Part shown: in pieces, positions 1 to 9,168 of the stretch
How the letters are laid out: every line of letters starts with the position of its first letter
Position numbering within the stretch: position 1 is the first letter of the stretch
NCBI RefSeq assembly: GCF_003385515.1
Contig: NZ_QNVT01000028.1
Span: 29,500 to 93,499, forward strand
Length of the DNA: 64,000 nt
Source: Chryseobacterium pennae
Lineage (GTDB): Bacteria; Bacteroidota; Bacteroidia; Flavobacteriales; Weeksellaceae
Direction: 5' to 3'
The notes under the pieces: generated by a model
What the model was told of the DNA's origin: nothing
Database searches by the model: none
The model's input: the letters and a program-made list of their open reading frames with translations, nothing else
Translations under genes and position numbers: made by a program

Positions 1-468
1 AGGAAATTCTGTGATTGGCTTTAACATCCGCTTGTAATACAAGAGCCATAACGGATCAGCATCTACAGTAACACTCGTCCAATGGGCAAAATCCTGAACG
101 CTCCTTTTGTAAATGGTATCGGAAGCTGCCTTTATTTTTTTAGCCTCTTCTTCCTCGTATTTCAATTGAGCAAATCGCTGATTTTGTACTCCTGTAGGCT
201 TTAATGGTCTTATGTCCTCTCCATCCTTATAATCTCTATTGATATTTGGAGCCCACATCCCCCATACCGTGGCGTAAGCAAAATTGGTTTGAATCCCTAA
301 AAAATATTTGGGATAAGGTCGCCAGTCTCCCCAGCTTTCAAAAACCATTCTTTTATGTTGGGCAACAATGGCCGGATCATTCAGGCGCTTTACACTCACT
401 TGTGCAAAAACTCCCATAGTTATAAACAAGAATGAAAAGCCTATTAATTTTCTGAATTGATATTTCAT
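1..468 (-). CDS. Secreted conjugation-associated protein, 3' end cut by window edge
   Basis: A reading frame begins at an ATG at 468 and stays open to the window edge, so its C-terminus is missing. The first 22 or so residues (MKYQFRKLIGFSFLFITMG followed by VFAQ) form a typical signal peptide. The mature part is rich in Trp and Tyr (GDWRPYPKYF, WGMWAPN) with a charged helical stretch. It is the last visible gene of the minus-strand transfer operon and starts 3 nt beyond the previous stop. I do not recognise a named family. Its position after TraG and three secreted helical proteins suggests an envelope component of the conjugation apparatus; that is an inference. Confidence 0.75.
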   Translation of the reverse strand, partial: MKYQFRKLIGFSFLFITMGVFAQVSVKRLNDPAIVAQHKRMVFESWGDWRPYPKYFLGIQTNFAYATVWGMWAPNINRDYKDGEDIRPLKPTGVQNQRFAQLKYEEEEAKKIKAASDTIYKRSVQDFAHWTSVTVDADPLWLLYYKRMLKPITEFP

Positions 469-471
469 CGT

Positions 472-1137
472 TTAATTAAATATGTATTTATATTTTTGAA
501 TAATATCTCCTACAATCGCTCTGTCGACATTAATGTAATTTCTAAGGACAGGGACCTGATAGAGATAAGGAATCTTCTTGGCATTCTCTAAGCGTAAAAT
601 GATATAGAGAATATTACCATTGATGTTTCTAGCCCTTGTAAATACCTTTTCCAAAAGCATTTCCCGATCCATAGCATCCATCAAAAAGTCTTTGTTTTCA
701 TTTAATATATCCGCCGATACTTCCTGCTGAAGCTTTAGCACCTGCTCTCCTATTGCGCTATAATATTTTGAAACTAAAACCGCATATTCAGGGTGTTGTA
801 TCGATAAATCCAGCATTTTGTTAGAATTGCTTACGATTTTTCCCACATACTGATAGAGATAGATGAGCTTTTTACTCTGGGTAAGAGCCGAATTAACATT
901 TTTCAGCTGCTGATAGATATACTCTTGAATGGCGATCACTTGTGCGGTCTTATTTTTAATCTCATTATAGAGCTCATTTTGCTTTTCATAAGAATCTAAA
1001 AACACCTGCTCACTTCCTAAACGAACACCGTGATTGACGGTAATCTGGGATAACAGCTTGTCATTAATCACTATCTGCTGGCTTTTTACATAAACCGCAG
1101 AAAATACTATAATTCCGAAGGTTGCTATTTTTTTCAT
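472..1137 (-). CDS. Secreted helical transfer-operon protein (third of three paralogues)
   Basis: This 221-residue protein has an N-terminal signal peptide (MKKIATFGIIVFSAVYVKSQ) and is otherwise predicted to be almost fully alpha-helical. Its C-terminus (YINVDRAIVGDIIQKYKYIF) closely resembles that of the gene at 1876-2535 (YINTDKAIVEDIMNRYKRNF) and, more weakly, that of 1144-1866, so the three look like diverged copies. In Bacteroidota transfer operons secreted helical proteins of about 200 residues (TraI/DUF4141 type) follow TraG, and a VirB5-like or pilus-assembly role is plausible. The family assignment is inferred from position, size and helicity only. Confidence 0.7.
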   Translation of the reverse strand: MKKIATFGIIVFSAVYVKSQQIVINDKLLSQITVNHGVRLGSEQVFLDSYEKQNELYNEIKNKTAQVIAIQEYIYQQLKNVNSALTQSKKLIYLYQYVGKIVSNSNKMLDLSIQHPEYAVLVSKYYSAIGEQVLKLQQEVSADILNENKDFLMDAMDREMLLEKVFTRARNINGNILYIILRLENAKKIPYLYQVPVLRNYINVDRAIVGDIIQKYKYIFN

Positions 1138-1143
1138 TTCTTA

Positions 1144-1866
1144 TTAAAAGGATTTGATATTCTTCATGATATTTTCCACAACCTGCCTATCCCTGTTGAC
1201 ATAATATTGGAAGGCTCTCTTATTCCTTAGGACTTTGGCTTTAATGTCACGTATTTTTAAAAGCATGTGGGTAGAATTCCTGCTAAGGGTTTTCACCTCT
1301 CCTAAAGCATAGTCCAATAAAATTTTACGCTCCGATTTTTCCATTTGATTGATCGCTCCGTAAGAGAGAATAATTCCTGTAATTAGGCGGGTTACCATTT
1401 GCAGATCATCCACATACTGCACTCCGGAAGGCAAAACCGTTATAATCGAATAAGGTGCTGTACTCAATTCATCAATAATGGAAGCCTGATTTTGAGTAAT
1501 TTTCTTAACCTCCCTGCTCATCGCTACTCCGGTTGGAATGGCCTGCAGAGCAAATGAAACAACCCTTAGCCTGTCCTGTATTTTAGTAACCTTATCCTTA
1601 AAGCTATTCCATTCGCTTCTGTTGGTGGTCTCAATACCAGCATTCAGAGCCTGATTCTTTCGCATTTCCTTTTGTCTGTCATGCTCTTTCATCGTGGCAT
1701 TAATTTCTATATTCATCATCGGAAAGGAAACATTTTCTTTCTGCCAGGCAGGGGTAGAACCCCCTCCTGAAGAAGTTAATACCACATAAACTACCGGAAT
1801 AAAGAGGCGTAGAAAAATCTTTTTTTTGAGCCCATAAAGTCGGTGAAACTTATTTTTCGAGTTCAT
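1144..1866 (-). CDS. Helical transfer-operon protein with N-terminal membrane anchor (second of three paralogues)
   Basis: The 240-residue product has a basic N-terminus followed by a hydrophobic segment around residues 17-33 (IFLRLFIPVVYVVLTSSGGG), which may be an uncleaved anchor or a signal sequence. The rest is helical and rich in Lys, Arg and Glu. The end (NRDRQVVENIMKNIKSF) matches the C-terminal pattern of its two neighbours, supporting triplication of one gene. It lies 6 nt from the downstream gene and 9 nt from the upstream one, which indicates co-transcription with traG. Function unknown; a role in the mating channel is inferred from context. Confidence 0.65.
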   Translation of the reverse strand: MNSKNKFHRLYGLKKKIFLRLFIPVVYVVLTSSGGGSTPAWQKENVSFPMMNIEINATMKEHDRQKEMRKNQALNAGIETTNRSEWNSFKDKVTKIQDRLRVVSFALQAIPTGVAMSREVKKITQNQASIIDELSTAPYSIITVLPSGVQYVDDLQMVTRLITGIILSYGAINQMEKSERKILLDYALGEVKTLSRNSTHMLLKIRDIKAKVLRNKRAFQYYVNRDRQVVENIMKNIKSF

Positions 1867-1875
1867 ACAAAAAAA

Positions 1876-2535
1876 TTAAAAATTGCGTTTGTATCGGTTC
1901 ATAATGTCTTCAACAATAGCCTTATCCGTATTGATGTATCCGGCAAAAGGATTAATAGAGTTCCAAAAGCCCAGTCTATTAGCCTTTTCAAGTCTCAGCT
2001 TTATGGCCAGAAGCCACAGCTTTAGACTTTTTACATTTCCCGAAATATTGTGCAGAATTTTATAGCGATCACCTGCCGTAGCAAGGTTGAGCTCTCCCGA
2101 AGAAAGAATATCCGATACATCTGTTACGATTTTCAAACTTTGCTCATACGTTTTTTGAGACGCTTTAGTTCCAAAAATGGCGTACTGTGGATGTGCAGAA
2201 GCCAGTTGAACCACATCAGAAGAATATTTATAACACTTATTTAGTTCTGAATAAATTTCTTTTACCTGAAGTCCATTTTGTAAGGTTCCGGAAACTTCTT
2301 TTAAACCTTTGAGTATTCTGTTTTGAATATCATTAGCTGCCACCATCTGGGTTCCTACCCACATTTGTGCATCTTTCAGCTTGGAAGTTTCATCTATGAC
2401 TTCATTCTGTTTGGCTTTCAGGTTTTCTGAATACAGGATCATCGCTGCTGTTACCGTAGGATCTATATAGGTATTTTGGGCATATAGTAAGCTTCCGAAT
2501 CCTAAAAAAAATAAGCTAAACTTTTTCATATTCAT
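1876..2535 (-). CDS. Secreted helical transfer-operon protein (first of three paralogues)
   Basis: The 219-residue protein begins with a signal peptide (MNMKKFSLFFLGFGSLLYAQ) and is otherwise helical. The phrase ASAHPQYAIFGTKAS corresponds to SIQHPEYAVLVSKYYS in the gene at 472-1137, and the C-termini also match. Its start overlaps the last 20 bases of traG, so translation may be coupled to the ATPase; an alternative start at the second Met (2529) would still overlap. It probably acts outside the inner membrane as part of the conjugation machinery, similar in size and layout to TraI (DUF4141) proteins of Bacteroidota elements. That identity is inferred. Confidence 0.7.
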   Translation of the reverse strand: MNMKKFSLFFLGFGSLLYAQNTYIDPTVTAAMILYSENLKAKQNEVIDETSKLKDAQMWVGTQMVAANDIQNRILKGLKEVSGTLQNGLQVKEIYSELNKCYKYSSDVVQLASAHPQYAIFGTKASQKTYEQSLKIVTDVSDILSSGELNLATAGDRYKILHNISGNVKSLKLWLLAIKLRLEKANRLGFWNSINPFAGYINTDKAIVEDIMNRYKRNF

Positions 2536-5500
2536 AGACTTCTCTGTTAACTAATTCCGAAAAACTGATGTTATAATCTTCTAATTCCTGAGAGATAATT
2601 TTGAAGATATTTTTACCGGTATTCTCCTTCCTGTTCTTAAGCTCATGATAGAACTTAAGAACTTTCTGATCTAAAGGTCTTTTATACAGATTTACTAAAG
2701 AGACCATACTTCCCATATCATCCCCGAAGTTCTTTACCTGTTCTACAAAAATTTCCAGGGCCTCATCATAGTTCCCATGCTTTTGTACATAATATTCAAC
2801 AGCCGATTTTTCAGGCTTTTCCGTAGTGTAGGTTAAATACTGCTCGAGAGATACTTCGTTACCGTATACTTCTCCTTTAGAACCTCGTTTCAGATAAAAT
2901 TCCTTGAAACGGCTTCGTCCCTGCTTATTATTTAAGTTGTTGATCGTGAAAATCTTATTCTGCTCTACTTTATTTAAGGATAATAAAGCCGCTATACGAT
3001 CAAAATTGTCCTTGAATTTGGTCTGATCCAGAAGGATAAACGTATCGGAATTATTGATAATACTGTCTTTTACAACAGCATTTCCGATAATATCATCCAG
3101 TTCCTGGGTTACCACCACCGCTTCACCCCAGAATTTCCTTACAGTCTTATAGAGATATAAAATATATCCACCCATTAATTTTGATGCAATCGCCTTCCAT
3201 GCTTCTTCGATTATAAGGGCTTTACGACGATCTTTTCTGAGTCTCATTTTCTGGATGAAAGTATCCATAATGATAAGCGTTACAATGGGGAAAAGCTTGG
3301 GATTATCTTTCACATTATCAATTTCGAAAACAATAAAAGGCTCATCAAATAGCGTATTGTCAGCACTTTCATTGAGTGTGGTTTCATATCTTCCGCCTTT
3401 GTAAAAATCCCTTAGAACAAACAGGAAGGTCCTTAAATTAAATTCTCTTTCCGTTATTCTGTGCTTTTTATTACCAAGGTAAAGAGGCAAAAATTTGTCG
3501 CAATACTCATAAAATCCATTGAAAGAAAGCTCTCTTGTATTAAGCCTTTCTTCCAGTTCCTTAATCTTTTTAATGAGAGCCTTTTTAAAAGATTCATTCC
3601 ACTCCTTCAGATCTTTGGGCTGTTTTATAATTTCATTAGCCTGAATAATCATCAGTAGGGTTTCATTATAGGCTCTGCGCTTTTCTTCACTGCTCAAAGT
3701 TTCATAAGCCTCATAGACTTTATAGAATTTTTCACTGTCATAATCAGGATTATTCATGTTTTTATCCGGATGATATTCAATCGCCAATTTTCTAAAGGCT
3801 TCTTTAACTTCATCAGAATCGGCATCGAAAGCTATTCCCAGTACATCATAATAACTATGTCTCTCCGCCATTTCTTCCTCATAGTCTGCAAGAATATCTT
3901 CTTCATGAATATTATATTTACTTAAGTAGAGCATTAGTTCTTCAGAGCTTTTATGCTTATACCACTCTGTTCCCGAGTTGAAATAAGTATGATAATAGGA
4001 CATCAGTACATTATCCAATATGGATTTCTGCGCAGAGGTCATCATAGCATCCGGTCCCTGCCAGATTAGAAAGATCAGATTGGTCAAAAACTCTATTTTT
4101 TCAATATTGAATTCTTTCTTATCCATCAGAAAAGGATTCATCGTAATTGGCTTTTCTTCTGTGTACTGAATATATCGCCCACCTTTGTACATACATGTTC
4201 CCGAGTAGGAATCTCCTGTATCTACGATCACAACATCATAATTATAGGTGAGATACTGCTCAACGATATTATTCATCAAAAAGCTCTTGCCTGATCCGCT
4301 GGGTCCCAGCACAAACTTGTTCCGGTTATTGATTCTTCCGATCTTAATCGGTAAATCCGCAGGATCAACTTTTATAGGGACTCCCTGTCTGTCTGTAAAT
4401 CTTAGGTAGAAGCTGCTTTCTTCACTCAAAGGGTAGCTTTCTTTAAAAAAAAAACAAAGCGCAGCTTCGCTTGTCGTCATAAACAGATCATATTCCCTAA
4501 GCTCTGTAGCATTGCCCGGAAGGGCGGCCCTGAAAAGCTCAAGCTGATTATAGGCATTCTTCGAAACAATAATTCCTTTGGTGAATAACTTATTCTCAAT
4601 CATGGATTGGATATTTTCCATTTTTTCCAGTGTAGGAGCAGAAAACAAAATGGAAAAATGGGCATTGACAACTAACTGTCCATCTATAGCGATATTATGA
4701 AGCAGGCTCTGAATCTCCTCCGCAATAATGGCATTGGAAGGAGAATTGTTAGCAGCACCTTCGTGCTTTTTCTTCTTTTTGTCAAGTTCCCTTTGCTGCT
4801 GTGCCTGATGTGGAATGGTAATGACCTGGTTGTAGATTATCGTTTCGTAATCTTCCAGCTCTCCTATAAAAGTGAAATTATCTACTGCCGTTTCTCCGGC
4901 AGCTCCATTACCTCCTAATAGGGAATATGGTTCTATTTCAGAGGGTAAATCAATCTTTTCTACATCGACATAAGAAATATTCTTAACAAACCTGCTTCCT
5001 ATTTGCAAATACTCCTGAGTACTTTTGATATTATCATAAGTCGGAGTATCTGTAAGCTGCATGGTTAAAACTCCGGACAGGTAATATTCAAAGTCTTTTT
5101 CAAATAAGAACTCAGGTTCACAGTTATTTTGCTTTAAAAGCATATAGACCTTTTGACATTTGTCCCGGAGTTCTTTATAGCTCTTTTCTGTTATATTGCC
5201 ACCGGTCGCTGACCGGCCGTTTTTCTTTATTTTGTCATTAATAATATCCGTGAACAGTAACACCGTTTCAATGGTTTTGAAAAGTCTCCCGTCAAAATGC
5301 TCGGAGTATTTCTGTTGCAAAAACTGATTGGATTTCTCAGCCGTGTATCTTTTTTTGGCGAAAATATCAAGCTTTTGAACAATCCTTCCTTCTCCGATAA
5401 TGGATACTACCTGATTCAAAACCGTATGGAAATGGAGATAATGATCCGGATCTGCCGAGTACTGTTCCACCATATTTCTAAGCCTGATTCCTATAATAGG

Positions 5501-5602
5501 ATTTCCATACTGCCCGAAAAGAACATCAAAACCCCAATCATAATTTTCCCCATAGTCATAGCCGATGAAAGGAATAGTAAATGCTTGTTTTTTTGTTTTC
5601 AT
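2516..5602 (-). CDS. traG: TraG-type VirB4 conjugation ATPase with an inserted DnaJ (J) domain
   Basis: This 1028-residue protein is the cytoplasmic motor ATPase of a type IV secretion system. The Walker A motif (GPSGSGKS) lies near residue 435 and the Walker B-like IIEEAW near residue 797. The region between holds an extra block: residues about 579-645 read as a complete J domain, beginning YYDVLGI, with the HPD signature in YHPDKN near residue 611 and ending YNETLL. Typical Bacteroidota TraG proteins are roughly 830 residues, so the length excess fits an insertion into the helical part of the ATPase domain. The reading frame is intact. TraF ends 6 nt upstream of its start. J domains stimulate Hsp70/DnaK, so this motor may recruit a chaperone; the role is inferred. 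Confidence 0.93.
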   Translation of the reverse strand: MKTKKQAFTIPFIGYDYGENYDWGFDVLFGQYGNPIIGIRLRNMVEQYSADPDHYLHFHTVLNQVVSIIGEGRIVQKLDIFAKKRYTAEKSNQFLQQKYSEHFDGRLFKTIETVLLFTDIINDKIKKNGRSATGGNITEKSYKELRDKCQKVYMLLKQNNCEPEFLFEKDFEYYLSGVLTMQLTDTPTYDNIKSTQEYLQIGSRFVKNISYVDVEKIDLPSEIEPYSLLGGNGAAGETAVDNFTFIGELEDYETIIYNQVITIPHQAQQQRELDKKKKKHEGAANNSPSNAIIAEEIQSLLHNIAIDGQLVVNAHFSILFSAPTLEKMENIQSMIENKLFTKGIIVSKNAYNQLELFRAALPGNATELREYDLFMTTSEAALCFFFKESYPLSEESSFYLRFTDRQGVPIKVDPADLPIKIGRINNRNKFVLGPSGSGKSFLMNNIVEQYLTYNYDVVIVDTGDSYSGTCMYKGGRYIQYTEEKPITMNPFLMDKKEFNIEKIEFLTNLIFLIWQGPDAMMTSAQKSILDNVLMSYYHTYFNSGTEWYKHKSSEELMLYLSKYNIHEEDILADYEEEMAERHSYYDVLGIAFDADSDEVKEAFRKLAIEYHPDKNMNNPDYDSEKFYKVYEAYETLSSEEKRRAYNETLLMIIQANEIIKQPKDLKEWNESFKKALIKKIKELEERLNTRELSFNGFYEYCDKFLPLYLGNKKHRITEREFNLRTFLFVLRDFYKGGRYETTLNESADNTLFDEPFIVFEIDNVKDNPKLFPIVTLIIMDTFIQKMRLRKDRRKALIIEEAWKAIASKLMGGYILYLYKTVRKFWGEAVVVTQELDDIIGNAVVKDSIINNSDTFILLDQTKFKDNFDRIAALLSLNKVEQNKIFTINNLNNKQGRSRFKEFYLKRGSKGEVYGNEVSLEQYLTYTTEKPEKSAVEYYVQKHGNYDEALEIFVEQVKNFGDDMGSMVSLVNLYKRPLDQKVLKFYHELKNRKENTGKNIFKIISQELEDYNISFSELVNREVYEYEKV

Positions 5603-5608
5603 ACGGAA

Positions 5609-5938
5609 TTATTTATTTTTTGATTGATTGTATGGCCTTTTGCTTCCACTTTTCTGGAAAAGCTTTTTATTGTTTATCCTTTTGGGAAAAATGAAAATTT
5701 GATTATTGTTTTTAGTCTTATCGTACAGTCCGTATTTGTCCTGTCTTCTGAAGATCAGATAAACACCTCCTCCGGTCGCTAAAAGCCCCAGTAAAGAGCC
5801 TAATAGTCCAAATTTGGATAATATGAGCGCTGCAATGACTCCGCCTCCGATAACACCCACGGCATAAAAAATATATTTGCCTTTGAGCCCGAAGAATACA
5901 AGAGGCTTTTTCAGCCCCTTGTATAGGTAGAATCCCAT
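5609..5938 (-). CDS. traF: TraF-like conjugation protein (DUF4133 type), two membrane helices
   Basis: The 109-residue protein starts MGFYLYKGLKKPLVFFGLKG, the usual opening of TraF/DUF4133 proteins. It carries two adjacent hydrophobic segments (about residues 22-41 and 46-64) separated by a short turn. It sits between TraE and TraG with gaps of 3 and 6 nt, the canonical order of Bacteroidota transfer operons. Size, position and two-helix layout correspond to the VirB3-like inner-membrane subunit that works with the VirB4 ATPase. An overlapping open frame at 5718-6047 is a shadow of this gene and traE. Confidence 0.88.
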   Translation of the reverse strand: MGFYLYKGLKKPLVFFGLKGKYIFYAVGVIGGGVIAALILSKFGLLGSLLGLLATGGGVYLIFRRQDKYGLYDKTKNNNQIFIFPKRINNKKLFQKSGSKRPYNQSKNK

Positions 5939-5941
5939 GAC

Positions 5942-6262
5942 TTATGCAAAGAATGAGGTTACAAATTCCGGAACTACAATCAGAAAGATCATCGCTCCAC
6001 CATAACCAAGGATTTCTTTGTTCACATCCTGGTCTCCATTGGTCCATTTGTTATATACTCTAAGACCTCCAATAAAGCCGACTAATCCGCCCACGGCTTT
6101 CAAAATCAGTTTAATGGGGTCCCAATAATCCTTAATATCACTGGCTGCATTTGAAATAGCCGTTGCTCCTCCCTGAGCAAATACAGGAGTGATAGCGAGA
6201 AGAATTACACAGGCTGTCAATAACTTTTTTACCACTTGATGGCATTTAAATTTGTGATTCAT
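5942..6262 (-). CDS. traE: TraE-like conjugation protein (DUF4134 type, VirB2-like)
   Basis: This is a 106-residue protein with a long signal peptide (basic start, hydrophobic LLTACVILLAITPVFAQ), followed by a short helical region and two hydrophobic segments around residues 55-70 and 85-103. The glycine-rich first segment (AVGGLVGFIGG) and the overall plan resemble VirB2-type pilins, the role usually assigned to TraE/DUF4134. The start at 6262 gives a good leader. It is followed at 3 nt by traF and preceded by a gap of about 110 nt that contains no gene. Confidence 0.88.
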   Translation of the reverse strand: MNHKFKCHQVVKKLLTACVILLAITPVFAQGGATAISNAASDIKDYWDPIKLILKAVGGLVGFIGGLRVYNKWTNGDQDVNKEILGYGGAMIFLIVVPEFVTSFFA

Positions 6263-6375
6263 AATGATTAAATTTTATTATCAGAGTTAGATTTTATGCT
6301 TAGAATTGGGCATAAGAGGTATGCTATCCTTATTGGTTAAGGATCATACAGGGTAATTTTTGAAGTGTTTTTTGC

Positions 6376-6915
6376 TTAAATTATAGAGTGGTAGACTTTC
6401 TGTCCATCGTAGTTAGCGACCATTTGAACAGTTGTCTCCGATAAATTCAGGAGCTCTTTCCAGTGGGATTTAGTTTTCTCCTTTTTTTCGCTCTTAGAAT
6501 CCTGATCTGATATATTAGATACAGGCTGAGATTGGTTGGTGTGATCTGGCTGATTCTTTTCTTCTACTGTCGGAACGCTGTTGTTTTTTGCTGGTAAAGG
6601 CATATCATCAATATCCTGTTCAGCTTCAAATCTTTTCCTTAAGTCTTCCAAATCCGGTTGCTGCTCACTGGAGGATTGTGTTGGAAGGTTAAGTTCCCTT
6701 TTCAAAAAGGATTGGGGAGTTCGGATGTTTTCAACATCTTCAATTCCAATGGAAGTCGGAACCTGGTCACGAGTTTTGGAAAAATCACCAAGTGAAAATT
6801 CCTCAGTTAAATCTACATGTATGATTTTCTCTTTCCTTAAAAACAGATCATACAGGATATTTCCGGCATAGTACAGGAAATAAAGTCCTAATAGAATTAG
6901 TGAATACTTTATCAT
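6376..6915 (-). CDS. Membrane-anchored transfer-region protein of unknown function
   Basis: The 179-residue product has one N-terminal membrane helix (residues 3-22, YSLILLGLYFLYYAGNILYD) and a long hydrophilic, low-complexity linker rich in Glu, Asp, Ser and Gln. A short conserved-looking end (WKELLNLSETTVQMVANYDGQ) follows. It lies between the ParA-like gene and traE. Similar single-pass proteins occur at this place in Bacteroidota transfer regions, but I cannot assign a named family. It probably sits in the inner membrane with its disordered tail in the cytoplasm. Confidence 0.7.
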   Translation of the reverse strand: MIKYSLILLGLYFLYYAGNILYDLFLRKEKIIHVDLTEEFSLGDFSKTRDQVPTSIGIEDVENIRTPQSFLKRELNLPTQSSSEQQPDLEDLRKRFEAEQDIDDMPLPAKNNSVPTVEEKNQPDHTNQSQPVSNISDQDSKSEKKEKTKSHWKELLNLSETTVQMVANYDGQKVYHSII

Positions 6916-6953
6916 TTCTTATTTTTGATTTTGTTTTTACTAAGTGACTAGCC

Positions 6954-7607
6954 TTAAAGGGTAATTTGCAGTGCTTCATTAATTTGGTCTATGATTTCAT
7001 TGAATGGTCTTTTTATAGCATTTTTTTGTTCATAAGTAAGCTTTCGGGTATCAATGGTCTGTAGACAGTTTCTCTTATATACGGGGCTTTCAATCAGGGT
7101 TCCATATTTTGAGATTTCTATATCCATTTCCTTTTGGTTGAGATATTTATAGCCTTTGTCATATTTGGAACGGATAAAGATCCGCTCTGCCTCACTTTCA
7201 AGAAGTCCCAGCAGGTTTTTGAATACCAGAGTAGATTTTACAGATACATCAGAATATTCAAAGGGAATGATGATAAAATCGCTGTAAATGAGTAGATCAC
7301 TGTATTTTTGATCGAGTGTACCCGCCAAATCAAACAGGTAGATTTCTTTACTCTCCTTTAAGTCAATAATTTTTTCTAAATCTGCAAAAGGCTGTTCTTC
7401 ATCCTCATCTCCTATAACTTCCACATCATACAGCTTAGGCAAAACAGAATATTCATCTTCTTTCCATTTATTAAAGAAAGACTTCTGATAATCAAAGTCA
7501 AACACATTAATCTTTCTTTCAGATACTACAGACAGATAATTGGCAAATGCTAAGGCAAGCGTGGTTTTCCCCGCTCCGCCCTTTTGGGTGGCGAACGTGA
7601 TAATCAT
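6954..7607 (-). CDS. ParA/MinD-family ATPase of the transfer region (TraA-like)
   Basis: The 217-residue protein starts MIITFATQKGGAGKTTLALAF, a deviant Walker A box of the ParA/MinD/Soj class, and has the DFDYQKSF and DLAGTL segments expected for the A' and B motifs. ParA-like proteins sit at the head of Bacteroidota conjugation regions (often called TraA), where they are thought to help position or partition the element. The relaxase gene lies 70 nt upstream on the same strand. No ParB partner is visible next to it, although a PRTRC cassette is present about 9 kb away. Confidence 0.88.
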   Translation of the reverse strand: MIITFATQKGGAGKTTLALAFANYLSVVSERKINVFDFDYQKSFFNKWKEDEYSVLPKLYDVEVIGDEDEEQPFADLEKIIDLKESKEIYLFDLAGTLDQKYSDLLIYSDFIIIPFEYSDVSVKSTLVFKNLLGLLESEAERIFIRSKYDKGYKYLNQKEMDIEISKYGTLIESPVYKRNCLQTIDTRKLTYEQKNAIKRPFNEIIDQINEALQITL

Positions 7608-7677
7608 AGTATGGTTGCTACTTGGTAATTGTAGGTATTTAGCCTTTATGTTAACTGGAAGCCGAACTTCGGCCGGC

Positions 7678-9168
7678 TTATCGATTTTTCTTTTTACGCC
7701 TTTTCTTAAGCTCCTCCTCCGCAGGATCTTTTCCAGATCCTCCTGAAGATTTACTGAATTGAAAAATCAAATCATTAATACTTTTACTCAGCTCTTTTGT
7801 AAGCTGTTCATTTTGGCTTACTGAAACCTGCTGCTGGTTTAGATTTGGATTCAGAAACTTTTGATAGTCACTCTCCCCTATCAACTGTTCCAACTCTCCT
7901 ACATAATGTAGTTTTGAGTGAATAGCGTAATATTTATCGTCCTTCGATTTTATAATATGAACATCTTTTGGACTCTGTGTTTTAACATATTGCTTTACAT
8001 CCCTCCTGATAGAGCCAAATACTTCTCTATTCTTCCTTTTCTTAGTTTCAAAAAGCACAAAATCTTTTGGTATACCATTAGGATTCTGACGTTTTAAATA
8101 TTCTATCAGGATTTGTTTGGAAACTTCATCGGCTATATTGTAATCTTTTAGCCCTTCAAAAAGCTTTTTATCAATAGTTTCAGCGGTAAATTCAAACAAC
8201 TCATTCATTTTCAAAATATCGCTTCCTTTATACACCGATCCTGTTTTATGGTCAATCAAACTATATCCGAAAGGTTTAAGATCGACAGCTGATTTTTCTT
8301 TATTAGAAATATGGAATACAATATCAACCCCAAAGACATCTCTCAATTTTTTCTGAAGCTCACTCTCAAATTCAATTTTAGGGAGCATTTTTGTTTTTAG
8401 CTTTTCCTCCGGTAACATAGCCTCTTGTGCTCTATGGTCTTCAATCTTAAACACTTTGCACGAGTACAGTTCTTTGTATTTTGAGAAAATCGCCTTAAAC
8501 TGCTTCGCTCTGGAATCATTTCTATGATTACTAAAGTTTAGTTCGGTAGCATTAATTGTTTTTTCCCGAACTCCGTTCTTCAAAATATCCAGAGCATTCT
8601 CATCATTCTTATTTTGAATAAGCTTAAATCCACTTCTTTCCAAAAGCAGTTCCAGTTGCTTAAGAGAACTATACCGGTAACCCAGTAATTTTTCTATTTG
8701 CTCCTGCGTGTTTACTCCATACAGCTTTTCCATTGTCAGGCTTAATGCTTTCTGGGCTTTAAGCTTTTCATAGCTGTCATTAATTTTCTTACCAGTCTGC
8801 TTGTCTACACGGGTTGAAACAATGTGTATGTGATTATTTTCCATATCATTATGGAAAACTACTATATAGGGCTGCTGCCCATATCCCAGCTCATCCATAA
8901 AGTTTTCCGCAATTTTTGTAAGTTCTTCTTTGGTGTGCTCTTGAAACTTCGTAGAAATAGCAGCATGAAATTGAGGCTTCTTTACCCTTTCATTATTTGA
9001 AACAGATTTCAAATAGTCCCGAACATCATGCTGGCTACTGTTTTCGTTAATGGAAGAAGGAAAATTTTTCATCAGCATCAGTTCTCCCGACCCTTTCTCT
9101 ACTTTTTTGTCATTATACTGCACTCCGGGAAAACCTGATCCCGCAGGTTCCATGATCTTCACAATCAT
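7678..9168 (-). CDS. mobB: MOBP-type relaxase (relaxase/mobilisation nuclease)
   Basis: The 496-residue protein nicks DNA at oriT and leads the strand into the recipient. The N-terminal domain contains the three-histidine metal motif in HNDMENNHIHIVS (about residues 105-117) after a long basic segment. The N-terminus (MIVKIMEPAGSGFPGVQYN) contains a Tyr that may be the nicking residue. The C-terminal 300 residues carry a variable helical region ending in a very basic tail (EEELKKRRKKKNR). Its start overlaps the stop of the accessory protein gene by 4 bases, showing coupled translation. The gene symbol follows Bacteroidota mobilisation nomenclature and is tentative. Confidence 0.88.
   Translation of the reverse strand: MIVKIMEPAGSGFPGVQYNDKKVEKGSGELMLMKNFPSSINENSSQHDVRDYLKSVSNNERVKKPQFHAAISTKFQEHTKEELTKIAENFMDELGYGQQPYIVVFHNDMENNHIHIVSTRVDKQTGKKINDSYEKLKAQKALSLTMEKLYGVNTQEQIEKLLGYRYSSLKQLELLLERSGFKLIQNKNDENALDILKNGVREKTINATELNFSNHRNDSRAKQFKAIFSKYKELYSCKVFKIEDHRAQEAMLPEEKLKTKMLPKIEFESELQKKLRDVFGVDIVFHISNKEKSAVDLKPFGYSLIDHKTGSVYKGSDILKMNELFEFTAETIDKKLFEGLKDYNIADEVSKQILIEYLKRQNPNGIPKDFVLFETKKRKNREVFGSIRRDVKQYVKTQSPKDVHIIKSKDDKYYAIHSKLHYVGELEQLIGESDYQKFLNPNLNQQQVSVSQNEQLTKELSKSINDLIFQFSKSSGGSGKDPAEEELKKRRKKKNR

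Noticed and set aside
5718..6047. 109-codon frame overlapping TraE and TraF
   Set aside because: It is a shadow frame of two well-supported genes with Cys/Arg-rich nonsense composition.
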